From the NCBI RefSeq assembly GCF_014524545.1, contig NZ_CP053557.1:645501-709500 (forward strand): a stretch of DNA of 64,000 nucleotides, read 5' to 3'. Position 1 is the first letter of the stretch. Every line of letters begins with the position of its first letter. A program made the position numbers and the translations under genes. Shown one piece after another: positions 8,777 to 16,347 of this stretch. The stretch is from Exiguobacterium sp. Helios. Its GTDB lineage: Bacteria > Bacillota > Bacilli > Exiguobacteriales > Exiguobacteriaceae. The notes under the pieces are model-generated. The model ran no database searches. It saw only the letters and a program-made list of their open reading frames with translations, and had not been told where the DNA came from.

Positions 8777-8813
8777 TTGACAACATTGTGAACGTATCGT
8801 AGTTTAATAGTAT
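8777..8813 (+). promoter_or_regulatory. Promoter of the paa operon
   Basis: A consensus TTGACA lies at 8777-8782 with TTTAAT 20 bases on (8803-8808). An alternative is TTGTGA (8786-8791) with TAGTAT 16 bases on (8808-8813). Either start would place operator B over or just after +1. Confidence 0.5.
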
Positions 8814-8850
8814 AACCGTTTTAAAACGGACGTTTGTTTATTGTGTTATA
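8811..8850. promoter_or_regulatory. Candidate PaaX operator B (paaK promoter)
   Basis: TATAAC (8811-8816) and GTTATA (8845-8850) form a perfect 6-bp inverted repeat around a 28-base spacer. Inside the spacer is the 14-bp palindrome CCGTTTTAAAACGG (8816-8829) and AAACGGACGTTT (8824-8835), which by itself resembles the TetR-type PaaR box of Thermus (CNAACGNNCGTTNG). No tetR-type gene is in the window, whereas paaX is. Confidence 0.55.
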
Positions 8851-8872
8851 TAGACGCGGGAAGGGGTGCCAC

Positions 8873-10183
8873 TTGTATAACGAAATCCTGGAAACGATGG
8901 AAGCGGAAGAACGATCCCGCTTACAGCTTGCAAGTTTACGTGAGACCGTTCGTCATGTGATGGAACATGTCCCGTTTTATCAAACCCGCTTCATGGAACG
9001 GGGACTTAATCCGGAGGAATTCCAAACGATGGCGGATATTCAAAAGTTACCGTTCACATACAAAAGTGATTTGCGGGAACAGTATCCGTTTGGCTTATTT
9101 GCGGTTCCGCCTCAGGAAACGGTCCGGATCCATGCTTCATCCGGAACAAGTGGAAAACCGACCGTCGTTGGTTATACACAAAGCGATTTGGATGATTGGT
9201 CGAAAGCTGTCGCACGTGGTCTGGTCGCCATCGGTGCTGAAAAAACCGACTTGTTGCACAATGCTTACGGATACGGTTTATTCACCGGCGGACTCGGTCT
9301 GCACAGCGGAGCCGAAAAACTCGGGATGACGATTGTTCCCGTGTCCGGCGGTAATACCGACCGGCAAATCACGTTGATTGAAGATTTCCAGCCCCGTGGA
9401 ATTTGCGGAACACCGTCTTATATGTTGCATCTTGCGGAACGGATGGAAGAAAAGGGGTTTAATCCGAAAGCGAGCAGCCTCCGGTACGGGATTTTTGGAG
9501 CCGAGCCATGGTCGGAAGAACTGCGGAAGACCCTCGAAAACAAGTGGGGGATCCGGGCTTTTGATATCTACGGTCTCAGCGAAATCATGGGACCGGGTGT
9601 CGCAATGGAGTGTCAGGAACAAAACGGATTGCATCTGATGGATGATTTGTTTATCACGGAAGTCATTGATCCCGCAACGGGCGAACCGCTACCAGAAGGA
9701 ATGGTCGGGGAACTCGTTTTTACAAGTTTGAAAAAGAAAGCGCTTCCAATAATTCGGTATCGTACCGGAGACTTGGCATCCGTCACGACAAAAATGTGCG
9801 GCTGTGGTCGGACGACGACCCGGATGTCGCGGGTCAAAGGGCGGACGGATGACATGATGATCATCCGTGGCGTCAACGTCTTTCCGTCCGAAATTGAACG
9901 GGTCTTATTACAGCAACCGGGTGTCACACCCCATTATCAAATTCACCGGATTCAACGGGCCGGTCTTGAAGCATTGGAACTGCACATCGAACTTGAACCG
10001 GGAACAGTTGCTGAAGAACTGAAACGGGGCATCTGTCATGCCATGAAAACCGAATGTCTGATCTCGGTGGATCTGATTTGTCACCCGCCATACGGTCTTC
10101 CGCGCTCTGAAGGGAAGGCTGTCCGGATCATCGACCGTCGCGCAATGTCCGAGAAGAAGTTGTTTAAGCAGAGGAGGAACTGA
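8873..10183 (+). CDS. paaK: Phenylacetate--CoA ligase
   Basis: This cytoplasmic AMP-forming ligase activates phenylacetate to phenylacetyl-CoA, the first step of the aerobic paa pathway. Motifs in order are HASSGTSGKPTVVGYT (P-loop of adenylate-forming enzymes), GIFGAEPWSEELR, YGLSEIMGPGVAMEC, YRTGDL and GRTDDMMIIRGVNVFPSEIE (C-terminal hinge). From the chosen TTG start it is 436 residues, the PaaK norm, and begins LYNEILETM as family members do. AAGGGG precedes that TTG. A longer frame to 8834 would run into operator B and is unlikely. It leads the operon, four bases from paaA. Confidence 0.93.
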   Translation: MYNEILETMEAEERSRLQLASLRETVRHVMEHVPFYQTRFMERGLNPEEFQTMADIQKLPFTYKSDLREQYPFGLFAVPPQETVRIHASSGTSGKPTVVGYTQSDLDDWSKAVARGLVAIGAEKTDLLHNAYGYGLFTGGLGLHSGAEKLGMTIVPVSGGNTDRQITLIEDFQPRGICGTPSYMLHLAERMEEKGFNPKASSLRYGIFGAEPWSEELRKTLENKWGIRAFDIYGLSEIMGPGVAMECQEQNGLHLMDDLFITEVIDPATGEPLPEGMVGELVFTSLKKKALPIIRYRTGDLASVTTKMCGCGRTTTRMSRVKGRTDDMMIIRGVNVFPSEIERVLLQQPGVTPHYQIHRIQRAGLEALELHIELEPGTVAEELKRGICHAMKTECLISVDLICHPPYGLPRSEGKAVRIIDRRAMSEKKLFKQRRN

Positions 10184-10184
10184 A

Positions 10185-11156
10185 ATGTACGATGCGACGC
10201 ATCTTTTTGAACCACCGGTCATGACTGAAGAAGAAAAATTGGAACGGTTTAAAGAACGAATCGAAAACGGGGAAAAAATCGAAGCGGACGACTGGATGCC
10301 TGATTTCTACCGCGACACGCTGATCAAGCTGATTTCCATGCACGGCATCAGTGAAATCATGGGGGCTTTACCGGAAAAGGAATGGGTGCCAAAAGCTCCG
10401 TCGTTACGCCGGAAGCTCGGCATCATGGCAAAAGTCCAGGATGAGATGGGGCACGGTCAACTCCTGCTTCGGGTCGTCGAGGATTTGATGAAGCCGTACG
10501 GAAAAACACGGGCCGACTTAATGGACGATTTATTTACGGGACGCCTCAAATTCCACAACGTCTTCCACATGCCGACGCGTTCGTGGGCAGATGCCGGAAC
10601 AATCGGCTGGCTCGTCGACGGAGCAGCCATCATTACTCAGACGAATATGCTCGGGGCTTCATATGGTCCTTATGCGCGGGCGTTGCAACGGATTTGTGCG
10701 GAGGAAGTATTCCATGCCCAGCACGGTGAGTCGATTATCATGGCACTGGCGGAAGGGACACCGGAACAAAAAGCGATGATTCAGGAATCCCTGGATGAAT
10801 GGTGGGAATCCCTCTTGATGTTCTTCGGTCCGGCGTCGAAAGAGACGACCGGTACGTCCAAACAGGACGTGACGATTGCCTACAAAATCCGGACGAAAAC
10901 GAACGAAGAGTTGCGTCAAAATTTCTTTACGAAATACGTTCCCCGGATCCGTTCGCTCGGACTCGTCATTCCGGATCCGACATTACGATTCGACGAGGAG
11001 ACAGGACAGTGGATTTACGCCCAGCCGGACTGGACGGAATTCAAGAAAATCATTCAAGGTGGCGGCCCCCGTTCGAAGGAACGGCTCGCCTTACGTCAAA
11101 CTTCGTATCAAAACAATGCGTGGGTACGCGAGGCACTTGCTGAGACGATCGGCTGA
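10185..11156 (+). CDS. paaA: Phenylacetyl-CoA 1,2-epoxidase, catalytic subunit A
   Basis: This is the diiron oxygenase subunit that inserts one oxygen into the ring of phenylacetyl-CoA to give the 1,2-epoxide. Ferritin-like diiron ligands are visible as DEMGHG in the first half and EEVFHAQHGES in the second. The 323 residues fit PaaA. GGAGGAACTGAA leads into the ATG, one base after the paaK stop. It acts with PaaC as a structural partner and needs an electron donor. The usual PaaE reductase gene is absent from this operon. Confidence 0.95.
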   Translation: MYDATHLFEPPVMTEEEKLERFKERIENGEKIEADDWMPDFYRDTLIKLISMHGISEIMGALPEKEWVPKAPSLRRKLGIMAKVQDEMGHGQLLLRVVEDLMKPYGKTRADLMDDLFTGRLKFHNVFHMPTRSWADAGTIGWLVDGAAIITQTNMLGASYGPYARALQRICAEEVFHAQHGESIIMALAEGTPEQKAMIQESLDEWWESLLMFFGPASKETTGTSKQDVTIAYKIRTKTNEELRQNFFTKYVPRIRSLGLVIPDPTLRFDEETGQWIYAQPDWTEFKKIIQGGGPRSKERLALRQTSYQNNAWVREALAETIG

Positions 11157-11169
11157 AGGAGGAGAGACC

Positions 11170-11514
11170 ATGACGGAAACGTTTTATCAGGAGTTCGAGA
11201 TTTTCAGTAAACGGACGCCGAATGCCGCTTTTACGCATCAGTTCAGTTTACTGGCACCGAATAAAGAGATGGCCCTTTTGATGGCGCAGGAAAACTTCAT
11301 GCGCCGGGAGCCGGTCGTCGACATCTGGGTCGTCAAACGGGAAGATATCCGGGGAATGACTCCGGATGAAAAGCTGATGCTGCAACGGCTGGATAACAAA
11401 GATTACCGGACGACGAAAGGGTACGGCTACCTTAAGAAAAAATGGCGTCATTATGAACAACAGATGCTCGACGAAAAAGAAATCATGTCCTGGCAAGGAG
11501 GCGATTCCAAATGA
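11170..11514 (+). CDS. paaB: Phenylacetyl-CoA epoxidase subunit PaaB
   Basis: PaaB is the small subunit that bridges PaaAC units of the epoxidase. The protein has 114 residues with the family pattern YQEFEIFSKRTPNAAFTHQFSLLAPNKEMALLMAQENFMRREP and VDIWVVKREDI. The reading frame is open far upstream into paaA, but AAGGAGGAGAGACC places the start at the ATG at 11170. Its stop overlaps the paaC start by ATGA. Confidence 0.93.
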   Translation: MTETFYQEFEIFSKRTPNAAFTHQFSLLAPNKEMALLMAQENFMRREPVVDIWVVKREDIRGMTPDEKLMLQRLDNKDYRTTKGYGYLKKKWRHYEQQMLDEKEIMSWQGGDSK

Positions 11515-12296
11515 CGGAAGCAGAACGTTTGGCCTTGGGCTCACTGCTCTATCAATTAGCAGATGATGACTTTTTATATGCCTACCGCGGATCGGAATGG
11601 TTGGGACTCGCCCCGCATATCGAAGAAGATGTCGCGTCGTCCTCGATTGCTCAGGATTCGATGGGGCATGCGGCCATGTACTACCAACTGCTCGAAGAAA
11701 TCGGCGAAGGAAAGGCTGATGCACTCGCTCATGTGCGGCTTGCGCATGAACGGAAAAACTCGGTCCTCGTCGAACGGGTCAACGGACCGGGATATTATAT
11801 GGAGAATCCGGAATATGACTGGGCGTATGCCGTCGTGCGCAACTATTGTTATACGCTTGCGAAAAAGGTACGGATTGACTCGTTGAAAAAAAGCAGTTAT
11901 GCGCCGCTCGCAGCACTCGCCGTCAAGGTCAACATGGAGTTGTACTATCATTTGTTGCACTGGCAAACGTGGTTCACCCAGCTGTATCAATCAACAGAAA
12001 CAGCCCGTCAGAAGATGGATGCGGCTCTTGAACGGGTATTGGCTGACTTCGGTGACCTGTTTGATTACGGGGAAGCAGCGGAAATGATTGACGAGATGCG
12101 CCTGATTGAGGGGAAGGGGATTTTACTGGATCGTTGGTATCAGGCACTGACACCGGTCCTCGTCGATCTGAACGTCACGTTGCCGGAAATGAACATGACC
12201 TACAACGGACGAAACGGTGAACATTCTTCTGATTTGAACGATGCCTTATCGACGCTCGGGGAAGTCTATCTGCTCGATCAGTCAGCGGTATGGTGA
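11511..12296 (+). CDS. paaC: Phenylacetyl-CoA epoxidase structural subunit PaaC
   Basis: This ferritin-like partner of PaaA (261 residues) shows EEDVASSSIAQDSMGHAAMYYQLL and ERVNGPGYYMENPEYDWAYAVVRN, both typical of PaaC. As in the family, the diiron ligands are degenerate, so the role is structural. It is coupled to paaB by a four-base overlap and followed by paaD. Confidence 0.95.
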   Translation: MTEAERLALGSLLYQLADDDFLYAYRGSEWLGLAPHIEEDVASSSIAQDSMGHAAMYYQLLEEIGEGKADALAHVRLAHERKNSVLVERVNGPGYYMENPEYDWAYAVVRNYCYTLAKKVRIDSLKKSSYAPLAALAVKVNMELYYHLLHWQTWFTQLYQSTETARQKMDAALERVLADFGDLFDYGEAAEMIDEMRLIEGKGILLDRWYQALTPVLVDLNVTLPEMNMTYNGRNGEHSSDLNDALSTLGEVYLLDQSAVW

Positions 12297-12310
12297 AGGA
12301 GGAACGGCAG

Positions 12311-12805
12311 ATGACGACAAGACTAGAACAGGACATCCGGGAAGCCCTGGATACAGTTAAAGATCCGGAAATCGATGCGGTAAGTATTCTCGATCTCGGA
12401 ATGGTCGAAGCGACGGAATGGACGGAGACACCGTTCGGATACGATATCCGGATTACGCTTCTCCCGACATTTTTAGGATGTCCGGCGCTTGATATCATCC
12501 AAAAGAACACCGAATCCGCTTTGTTACAAGTGCCCCAGGTCAATACGGTCGATGTCGTTTTCCTGTTTGATCCGCCGTGGACCTCGGACCGGATTACAGA
12601 ACAAGGAATTACCGGTCTGAAGTCCTTTGGAATTGCCCCGCCGCGGGTCGTCGACGGAAAGTGGGAAATCGACTGCCCGTACTGCGGATCGACGTTCGTC
12701 TCGATTGAAAATCTGTTTGGTCCGACGGCTTGCCGGAGTATTTTATATTGTAAATCATGCAAAAATCCATTCGAGGCGATGAAACCCGTCTCTACTCTCA
12801 TGTGA
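12311..12805 (+). CDS. paaD: PaaD, epoxidase maturation protein (MIP18/DUF59 family)
   Basis: PaaD is thought to help mature or insert metal centres of the epoxidase system. The 164 residues begin with the DUF59 core (TVKDPEIDAVSILDLGMVE, LLPTFLGCPALD) and end with a zinc-ribbon-like CPYCGSTF ... CRSILYCKSCKNPFE. The frame opens upstream at 12290, but AAGGAGG selects the ATG at 12311. In operons that have paaE this gene normally precedes it. Here a different gene follows. Confidence 0.93.
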   Translation: MTTRLEQDIREALDTVKDPEIDAVSILDLGMVEATEWTETPFGYDIRITLLPTFLGCPALDIIQKNTESALLQVPQVNTVDVVFLFDPPWTSDRITEQGITGLKSFGIAPPRVVDGKWEIDCPYCGSTFVSIENLFGPTACRSILYCKSCKNPFEAMKPVSTLM

Positions 12806-12820
12806 AGGAAGGTAATCATT

Positions 12821-13144
12821 ATGGTAAAACTAATCGCGCTTTATACACATCCGGAGAACAAGGAACAGTTTGACGAGCATTATTTCAATGTCCACGGTCC
12901 ACTGACGGCGAAGATTCCCGGTCTGCAGCAGATGACGGTCACGAAGATCGTCGGTTCACCAATGGGCGGAGACGGTAAATATTATCTGATGTGCGAAATG
13001 GTCTACGAAAACCATGAAACGATGAAAGCCGGCATGCGTTCGCTTGAAGGAAAAGCGTCCGGTAAAGATTTGATGGGCTTTGCGGGAGATCTTGTGACGC
13101 TGATGATTGGTGAAGAAGTCCATGCTGACGCCACAGTACGTTAA
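12821..13144 (+). CDS. EthD-family protein within the paa operon
   Basis: A 107-residue dimeric alpha+beta barrel protein of the EthD family: MVKLIALYTHPENKEQFDEHYFNVHGPLTAKIPGL holds the conserved FDEHY...HxPL pattern. EthD proteins are small stabilisers or lyase/isomerase-like partners of oxidative pathways, with no settled role in phenylacetate breakdown. AAGGAAGG precedes the ATG and the gene overlaps the following crotonase by 23 bases, so it is part of the operon. It sits where paaE would be expected, but it has no redox-cofactor motif and cannot replace it. Confidence 0.8.
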   Translation: MVKLIALYTHPENKEQFDEHYFNVHGPLTAKIPGLQQMTVTKIVGSPMGGDGKYYLMCEMVYENHETMKAGMRSLEGKASGKDLMGFAGDLVTLMIGEEVHADATVR

Positions 13145-13898
13145 GACAAGTATCGAGGGGCGAATCGGCCGGATTCGACTGAATCGCCCGGAACGTTACA
13201 ATGCCTTGAACCGGACGATGATTCGGGAAATCGTCGAAGCGATGGAACAGTTTGATCAGGACGAAGCGATTACAGTCATTGTCCTGAACGGGGAAGGAAA
13301 ATCCTTTTCAGCCGGAGCCGATATCGAGGAGATGGTCGACGCAACGCCGATTTCGATGGAATTACTCGATCCGTTTGCCGATTGGGACCGGATCAGCCGG
13401 TTGCATAAGCCGCTGATTGCTGCGGTTCATGGATTTGTGCTCGGCGGCGGGTTTGAACTGGCACTGGCCTGTGATTTGATTTATGCGACACCGGAGACTC
13501 AGTTCGGTTTCCCGGAAGTCGGACTCGGTGTCATGCCGGGCGCCGGCGGGACGCAACGCCTGACGAAACGGATCGGCCGGACCCGGGCCCTTGAATGGTT
13601 ATGGACGGGAGACCGGATGCTGGCATCGGAAGCAGAATGTCTTGGAATCATCAACCGGATTGTGGAAGCGGATCAACTCGAAGCAAGTGTTTTGGCCGTT
13701 GCCGAACGGATTGCGGCACAACCGGTGATGTCCGTGCGACTGATCAAAGATGCAGTCGATAAGGCAGGCGACCTGTCGTTGCAAGACGGCATGGATCATG
13801 AAAGAAGAAATTTCTACTTACTATTCGGGACGAATGATCAGACGGAAGGGATGCAAGCCTTTCTTGACAAACGTCAACCGACATTCAAAGGAAACTAA
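13122..13898 (+). CDS. Enoyl-CoA hydratase/isomerase (first crotonase of the paa operon)
   Basis: A crotonase of 258 residues from the ATG at 13122. It has the oxyanion-hole segments FSAGADIEEM and LGGGFELALACD, and both catalytic glutamates of a true hydratase (GGGFE and FGFPE), followed by GVMPGAGGTQRL. In paa pathways crotonases act as PaaG (epoxide to oxepin isomerase), PaaF (dehydroadipyl-CoA hydratase) or the ring-hydrolysing ECH-Aa type. E. coli PaaG lacks the first glutamate, so this protein looks more like a hydratase than a PaaG. The start lies inside the EthD gene; a TTG at 13107 is an alternative. Specific role unresolved. Confidence 0.85.
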   Translation: MLTPQYVKTSIEGRIGRIRLNRPERYNALNRTMIREIVEAMEQFDQDEAITVIVLNGEGKSFSAGADIEEMVDATPISMELLDPFADWDRISRLHKPLIAAVHGFVLGGGFELALACDLIYATPETQFGFPEVGLGVMPGAGGTQRLTKRIGRTRALEWLWTGDRMLASEAECLGIINRIVEADQLEASVLAVAERIAAQPVMSVRLIKDAVDKAGDLSLQDGMDHERRNFYLLFGTNDQTEGMQAFLDKRQPTFKGN

Positions 13899-13912
13899 GG
13901 GGAGTGGGAGCT

Positions 13913-15421
13913 ATGTCAACGGTACATGAAAAAACAATCGAGATGAAACGTTCCGTCTATCATCTGGTCATCAACGGCGAGCAAGTCGAAGGGACATCAG
14001 GGGAGACCTTCAAGACCTATAATCCGGCAACCGGCGAAGTCATCGCCGAAGTCGCAAAAGCTTCAAAAGAAGATGCCAATCGTGCGGTACAGGCGGCACG
14101 GGAAGCCTTCGATCACGGAAAATGGAAAATGTGGCCGGTTGGTCGCCGGTCGCAAGTCCTGAACAAAATTGCCGGTATCATGCGTTCACGTTTCAACGAA
14201 CTGGTGGAACTCGAGATTCTCGATACCGGAAAATCCCTCGCGGCAGCGCAAGGGCAAATCACGCAAGCGATTGAAGACTTTGAATTTTATGCCGGAGCCA
14301 TCGTCGGTCACCGTGGTGCCGTCAATAACGTGCCGGGGCAATTCCATAACTACACGGAAAAAGAACCGGTCGGTGTCTGTGCCCAAATCATTCCATGGAA
14401 CTATCCATTGATGATGGCGGCCTGGAAAGTCGCACCGGCGATTGCGGTCGGCTGTTCGGTTGTCGTCAAACCGGCGACGCTGACACCGTTGACAGCCATC
14501 ATCCTCGGCGAAATTTGTCTCGAAGCCGGTGTACCGGCAGGTGTCGTCAACGTTATTCCGGGATCGGGCCGCGAAATCGGCAACCACTTGGTGGAACACC
14601 CGAATGTCGATAAAGTCGCCTTTACCGGTTCGACACCGGTTGGAAAAGATATCATGGGCCGGGCGTCGGAAAGCTTAAAACGCGTTACGCTTGAACTCGG
14701 CGGTAAATCACCGAACCTCGTGTTTGAGGATGCCGACATCACGGCAGCCGTCGACGGGTCACTGTTTGGCATCTTCTATAACAGCGGACAGTCATGCGAA
14801 GCCCGGTCGCGCCTGTATGTCCATGAAGACATTTACGATACGTTCATGGAACAATTCGTCGCCAAAACAAAACAATTGGTACTCGGTAATCCGTTTGATA
14901 AAGGGACGCATGTCGGGGCAATCATCGATCAACAACAGCTTGATGTCATCGACGGTTATATCCAGTCGGCAAAAGCGGACGGAGCTACGATCTTGACGGG
15001 AGGTCAAATCGAGAAAGTGGCTGGTTTTGAAGAAGGTTTCTGGTATGCACCGACAATCATTGCCGATGTCACACACGAGATGAAAGTTGTCCAGGAAGAA
15101 ATCTTTGGACCGGTCGTCGTCGTGATGAAGTTCAAGGATGAAAAAGAAGCCGTTCGTCTGGCAAACGACACGGAGTTCGGACTTGGGTCGGCAATTTGGA
15201 CAAAAGACGGAGCACGCGCGACGCGGATTGCGAATCAGATCAAAGCCGGTATCGTCATGATCAACTGTCCGTTCTCAGCCTTCCCGGGCACACCGTTCGG
15301 CGGCTACAAACAATCTGGTTTCGGGCGCGAACTCTGCATCGAGACACTTGATTTATATACGGAAACGAAAAGTATCCTGTCGTATTACGGCAGTCGTCCA
15401 CTTAATCCGTTCGGACTGTAA
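13913..15421 (+). CDS. NAD(P)-dependent aldehyde dehydrogenase of the paa operon
   Basis: A 502-residue aldehyde dehydrogenase with VKPATLTPLTA, FTGSTPVGKDI, the catalytic Glu in VTLELGGKSPNLVF and the nucleophile in SGQSCEARSRL. It covers only the ALDH domain. The C-terminal MaoC-like hydratase domain of PaaZ is missing, because the protein ends at the normal ALDH length. By position it probably oxidises the ring-opened semialdehyde to 3-oxo-5,6-dehydrosuberyl-CoA, with the oxepin hydrolysed by a separate crotonase. AAGGGGAG precedes the ATG at 13913. A strong terminator hairpin follows its stop. Confidence 0.88.
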   Translation: MSTVHEKTIEMKRSVYHLVINGEQVEGTSGETFKTYNPATGEVIAEVAKASKEDANRAVQAAREAFDHGKWKMWPVGRRSQVLNKIAGIMRSRFNELVELEILDTGKSLAAAQGQITQAIEDFEFYAGAIVGHRGAVNNVPGQFHNYTEKEPVGVCAQIIPWNYPLMMAAWKVAPAIAVGCSVVVKPATLTPLTAIILGEICLEAGVPAGVVNVIPGSGREIGNHLVEHPNVDKVAFTGSTPVGKDIMGRASESLKRVTLELGGKSPNLVFEDADITAAVDGSLFGIFYNSGQSCEARSRLYVHEDIYDTFMEQFVAKTKQLVLGNPFDKGTHVGAIIDQQQLDVIDGYIQSAKADGATILTGGQIEKVAGFEEGFWYAPTIIADVTHEMKVVQEEIFGPVVVVMKFKDEKEAVRLANDTEFGLGSAIWTKDGARATRIANQIKAGIVMINCPFSAFPGTPFGGYKQSGFGRELCIETLDLYTETKSILSYYGSRPLNPFGL

Positions 15422-15426
15422 AAACC

Positions 15427-15458
15427 AAGCGTGCGGACGTTCGTCCGCACGCTTTTTT
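15427..15458 (+). terminator. Strong intrinsic terminator inside the paa operon
   Basis: A 13-bp GC-rich inverted repeat (AAGCGTGCGGACG ... CGTCCGCACGCTT) with a tiny loop is followed by six Ts. It lies between the aldehyde dehydrogenase stop and the paaH ribosome binding site, so it would reduce paaHJ transcription relative to the upstream genes. Confidence 0.88.
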
Positions 15459-15474
15459 AAAGGAGGAAAATCAG

Positions 15475-16347
15475 ATGATGGTTCAACAGATGGTGGTCGT
15501 AGGGTCAGGTGTGATGGGCAGAGGGATTGCATACGTAGCAGCAGCCAGCGGATTTGACGTGACATTGGTCGATGTCGAGCAACAGTTGCTGACGTCCGCA
15601 CAACAGGAATTGGAACAGGTTGCCGATAAAGCCATCGTCCGCGGGAAAATGACGACGGAAGAAGTCGGGCAACTGTTCGACCGTTTGCGTTATGCAACGG
15701 ATTTAAAGGAGTCTGTCAGAGACGCAGATCTTGTGATTGAAGCCGTTCCGGAACGGCTTGATATTAAGCGGACAGTCTTTGAGACACTGGACCGTTATGC
15801 GCCGGCAGGTTGTGTTTTTGCGACCAATACGTCGACGATGAGCCCGACCGAGATTGCTTCGTTTACGAAACGTCCGGAACGGGTCATGGCGATGCACTTC
15901 TTTAATCCGGTTCATCGGATGCCGCTCGTCGAACTGGCACGGGGGCTTGAAACGTCAGAAGAGACCGTGTCGATTTGTGAAACCGTTGCGCAACAAATGG
16001 GGAAAGAGACAGTTGTCATCCGTGAGTTTCCCGGACTCGTCACGTCACGCATCAGTGCCCTTGTCGGCAATGAAGCATTTTATATGTTGCAGGAAGGACT
16101 CGGCACACCGGAAGAAATTGATAAAGCAATTAAGCTCGGACTGAACTATCCGATGGGACCGTTCGAACTCGGGGATCTCGTCGGACTCGACACCCGCTTA
16201 AACAATCTACGGTATCTTCACGAAAAGTTAGGCGAAAAATACCGTCCGGCACCGCTCCTCGAACAATACGTCAAAGCAGGACGTCTCGGACGGAAAACCG
16301 GGCGCGGCGTCTATGATTATTCGGACAGCGGGGTGAAGAGCCGATGA
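15475..16347 (+). CDS. paaH: 3-hydroxyacyl-CoA dehydrogenase (3-hydroxyadipyl-CoA)
   Basis: This NAD+-dependent dehydrogenase of the lower, beta-oxidation-like part of the pathway oxidises 3-hydroxyadipyl-CoA to 3-oxoadipyl-CoA. The Rossmann motif VVGSGVMGRGIA is at the N-terminus, with FATNTSTMSPTEIA and the catalytic HFFNPVHRMPLVE. The C-terminal domain shows NYPMGPFELGDLVGLD. The 290 residues match the family. AAGGAGG precedes tandem ATGs at 15475 and 15478. It overlaps paaJ by ATGAG-type coupling. Confidence 0.9.
   Translation: MMVQQMVVVGSGVMGRGIAYVAAASGFDVTLVDVEQQLLTSAQQELEQVADKAIVRGKMTTEEVGQLFDRLRYATDLKESVRDADLVIEAVPERLDIKRTVFETLDRYAPAGCVFATNTSTMSPTEIASFTKRPERVMAMHFFNPVHRMPLVELARGLETSEETVSICETVAQQMGKETVVIREFPGLVTSRISALVGNEAFYMLQEGLGTPEEIDKAIKLGLNYPMGPFELGDLVGLDTRLNNLRYLHEKLGEKYRPAPLLEQYVKAGRLGRKTGRGVYDYSDSGVKSR

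Larger units (their letters stand above)
8548..8872. other. Divergent control region between the leftward Phe operon and the paa operon
   Basis: The 325 bases hold no gene. They contain the leftward promoter and operator A (8593-8632), an AT-rich middle with a 7-bp inverted repeat GGTCTTT ... AAAGACC (about 8703-8737, function unknown), the rightward promoter (8777-8813) and operator B (8811-8850), which includes a perfect palindrome CCGTTTTAAAACGG at 8816-8829. Confidence 0.7.

Noticed and set aside
8823-8836. TetR-type PaaR box (CNAACGNNCGTTNG-like) at the paaK promoter
   Set aside because: It matches at 9 of 10 defined positions, but no tetR-family gene is in the window while paaX is, and the match lies inside the spacer of the candidate PaaX site. 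Kept only as a note.
10876-11169. Open frame extending paaB upstream by 98 codons into paaA
   Set aside because: PaaB family length is about 100-115 residues and a strong ribosome binding site directly precedes the ATG at 11170.
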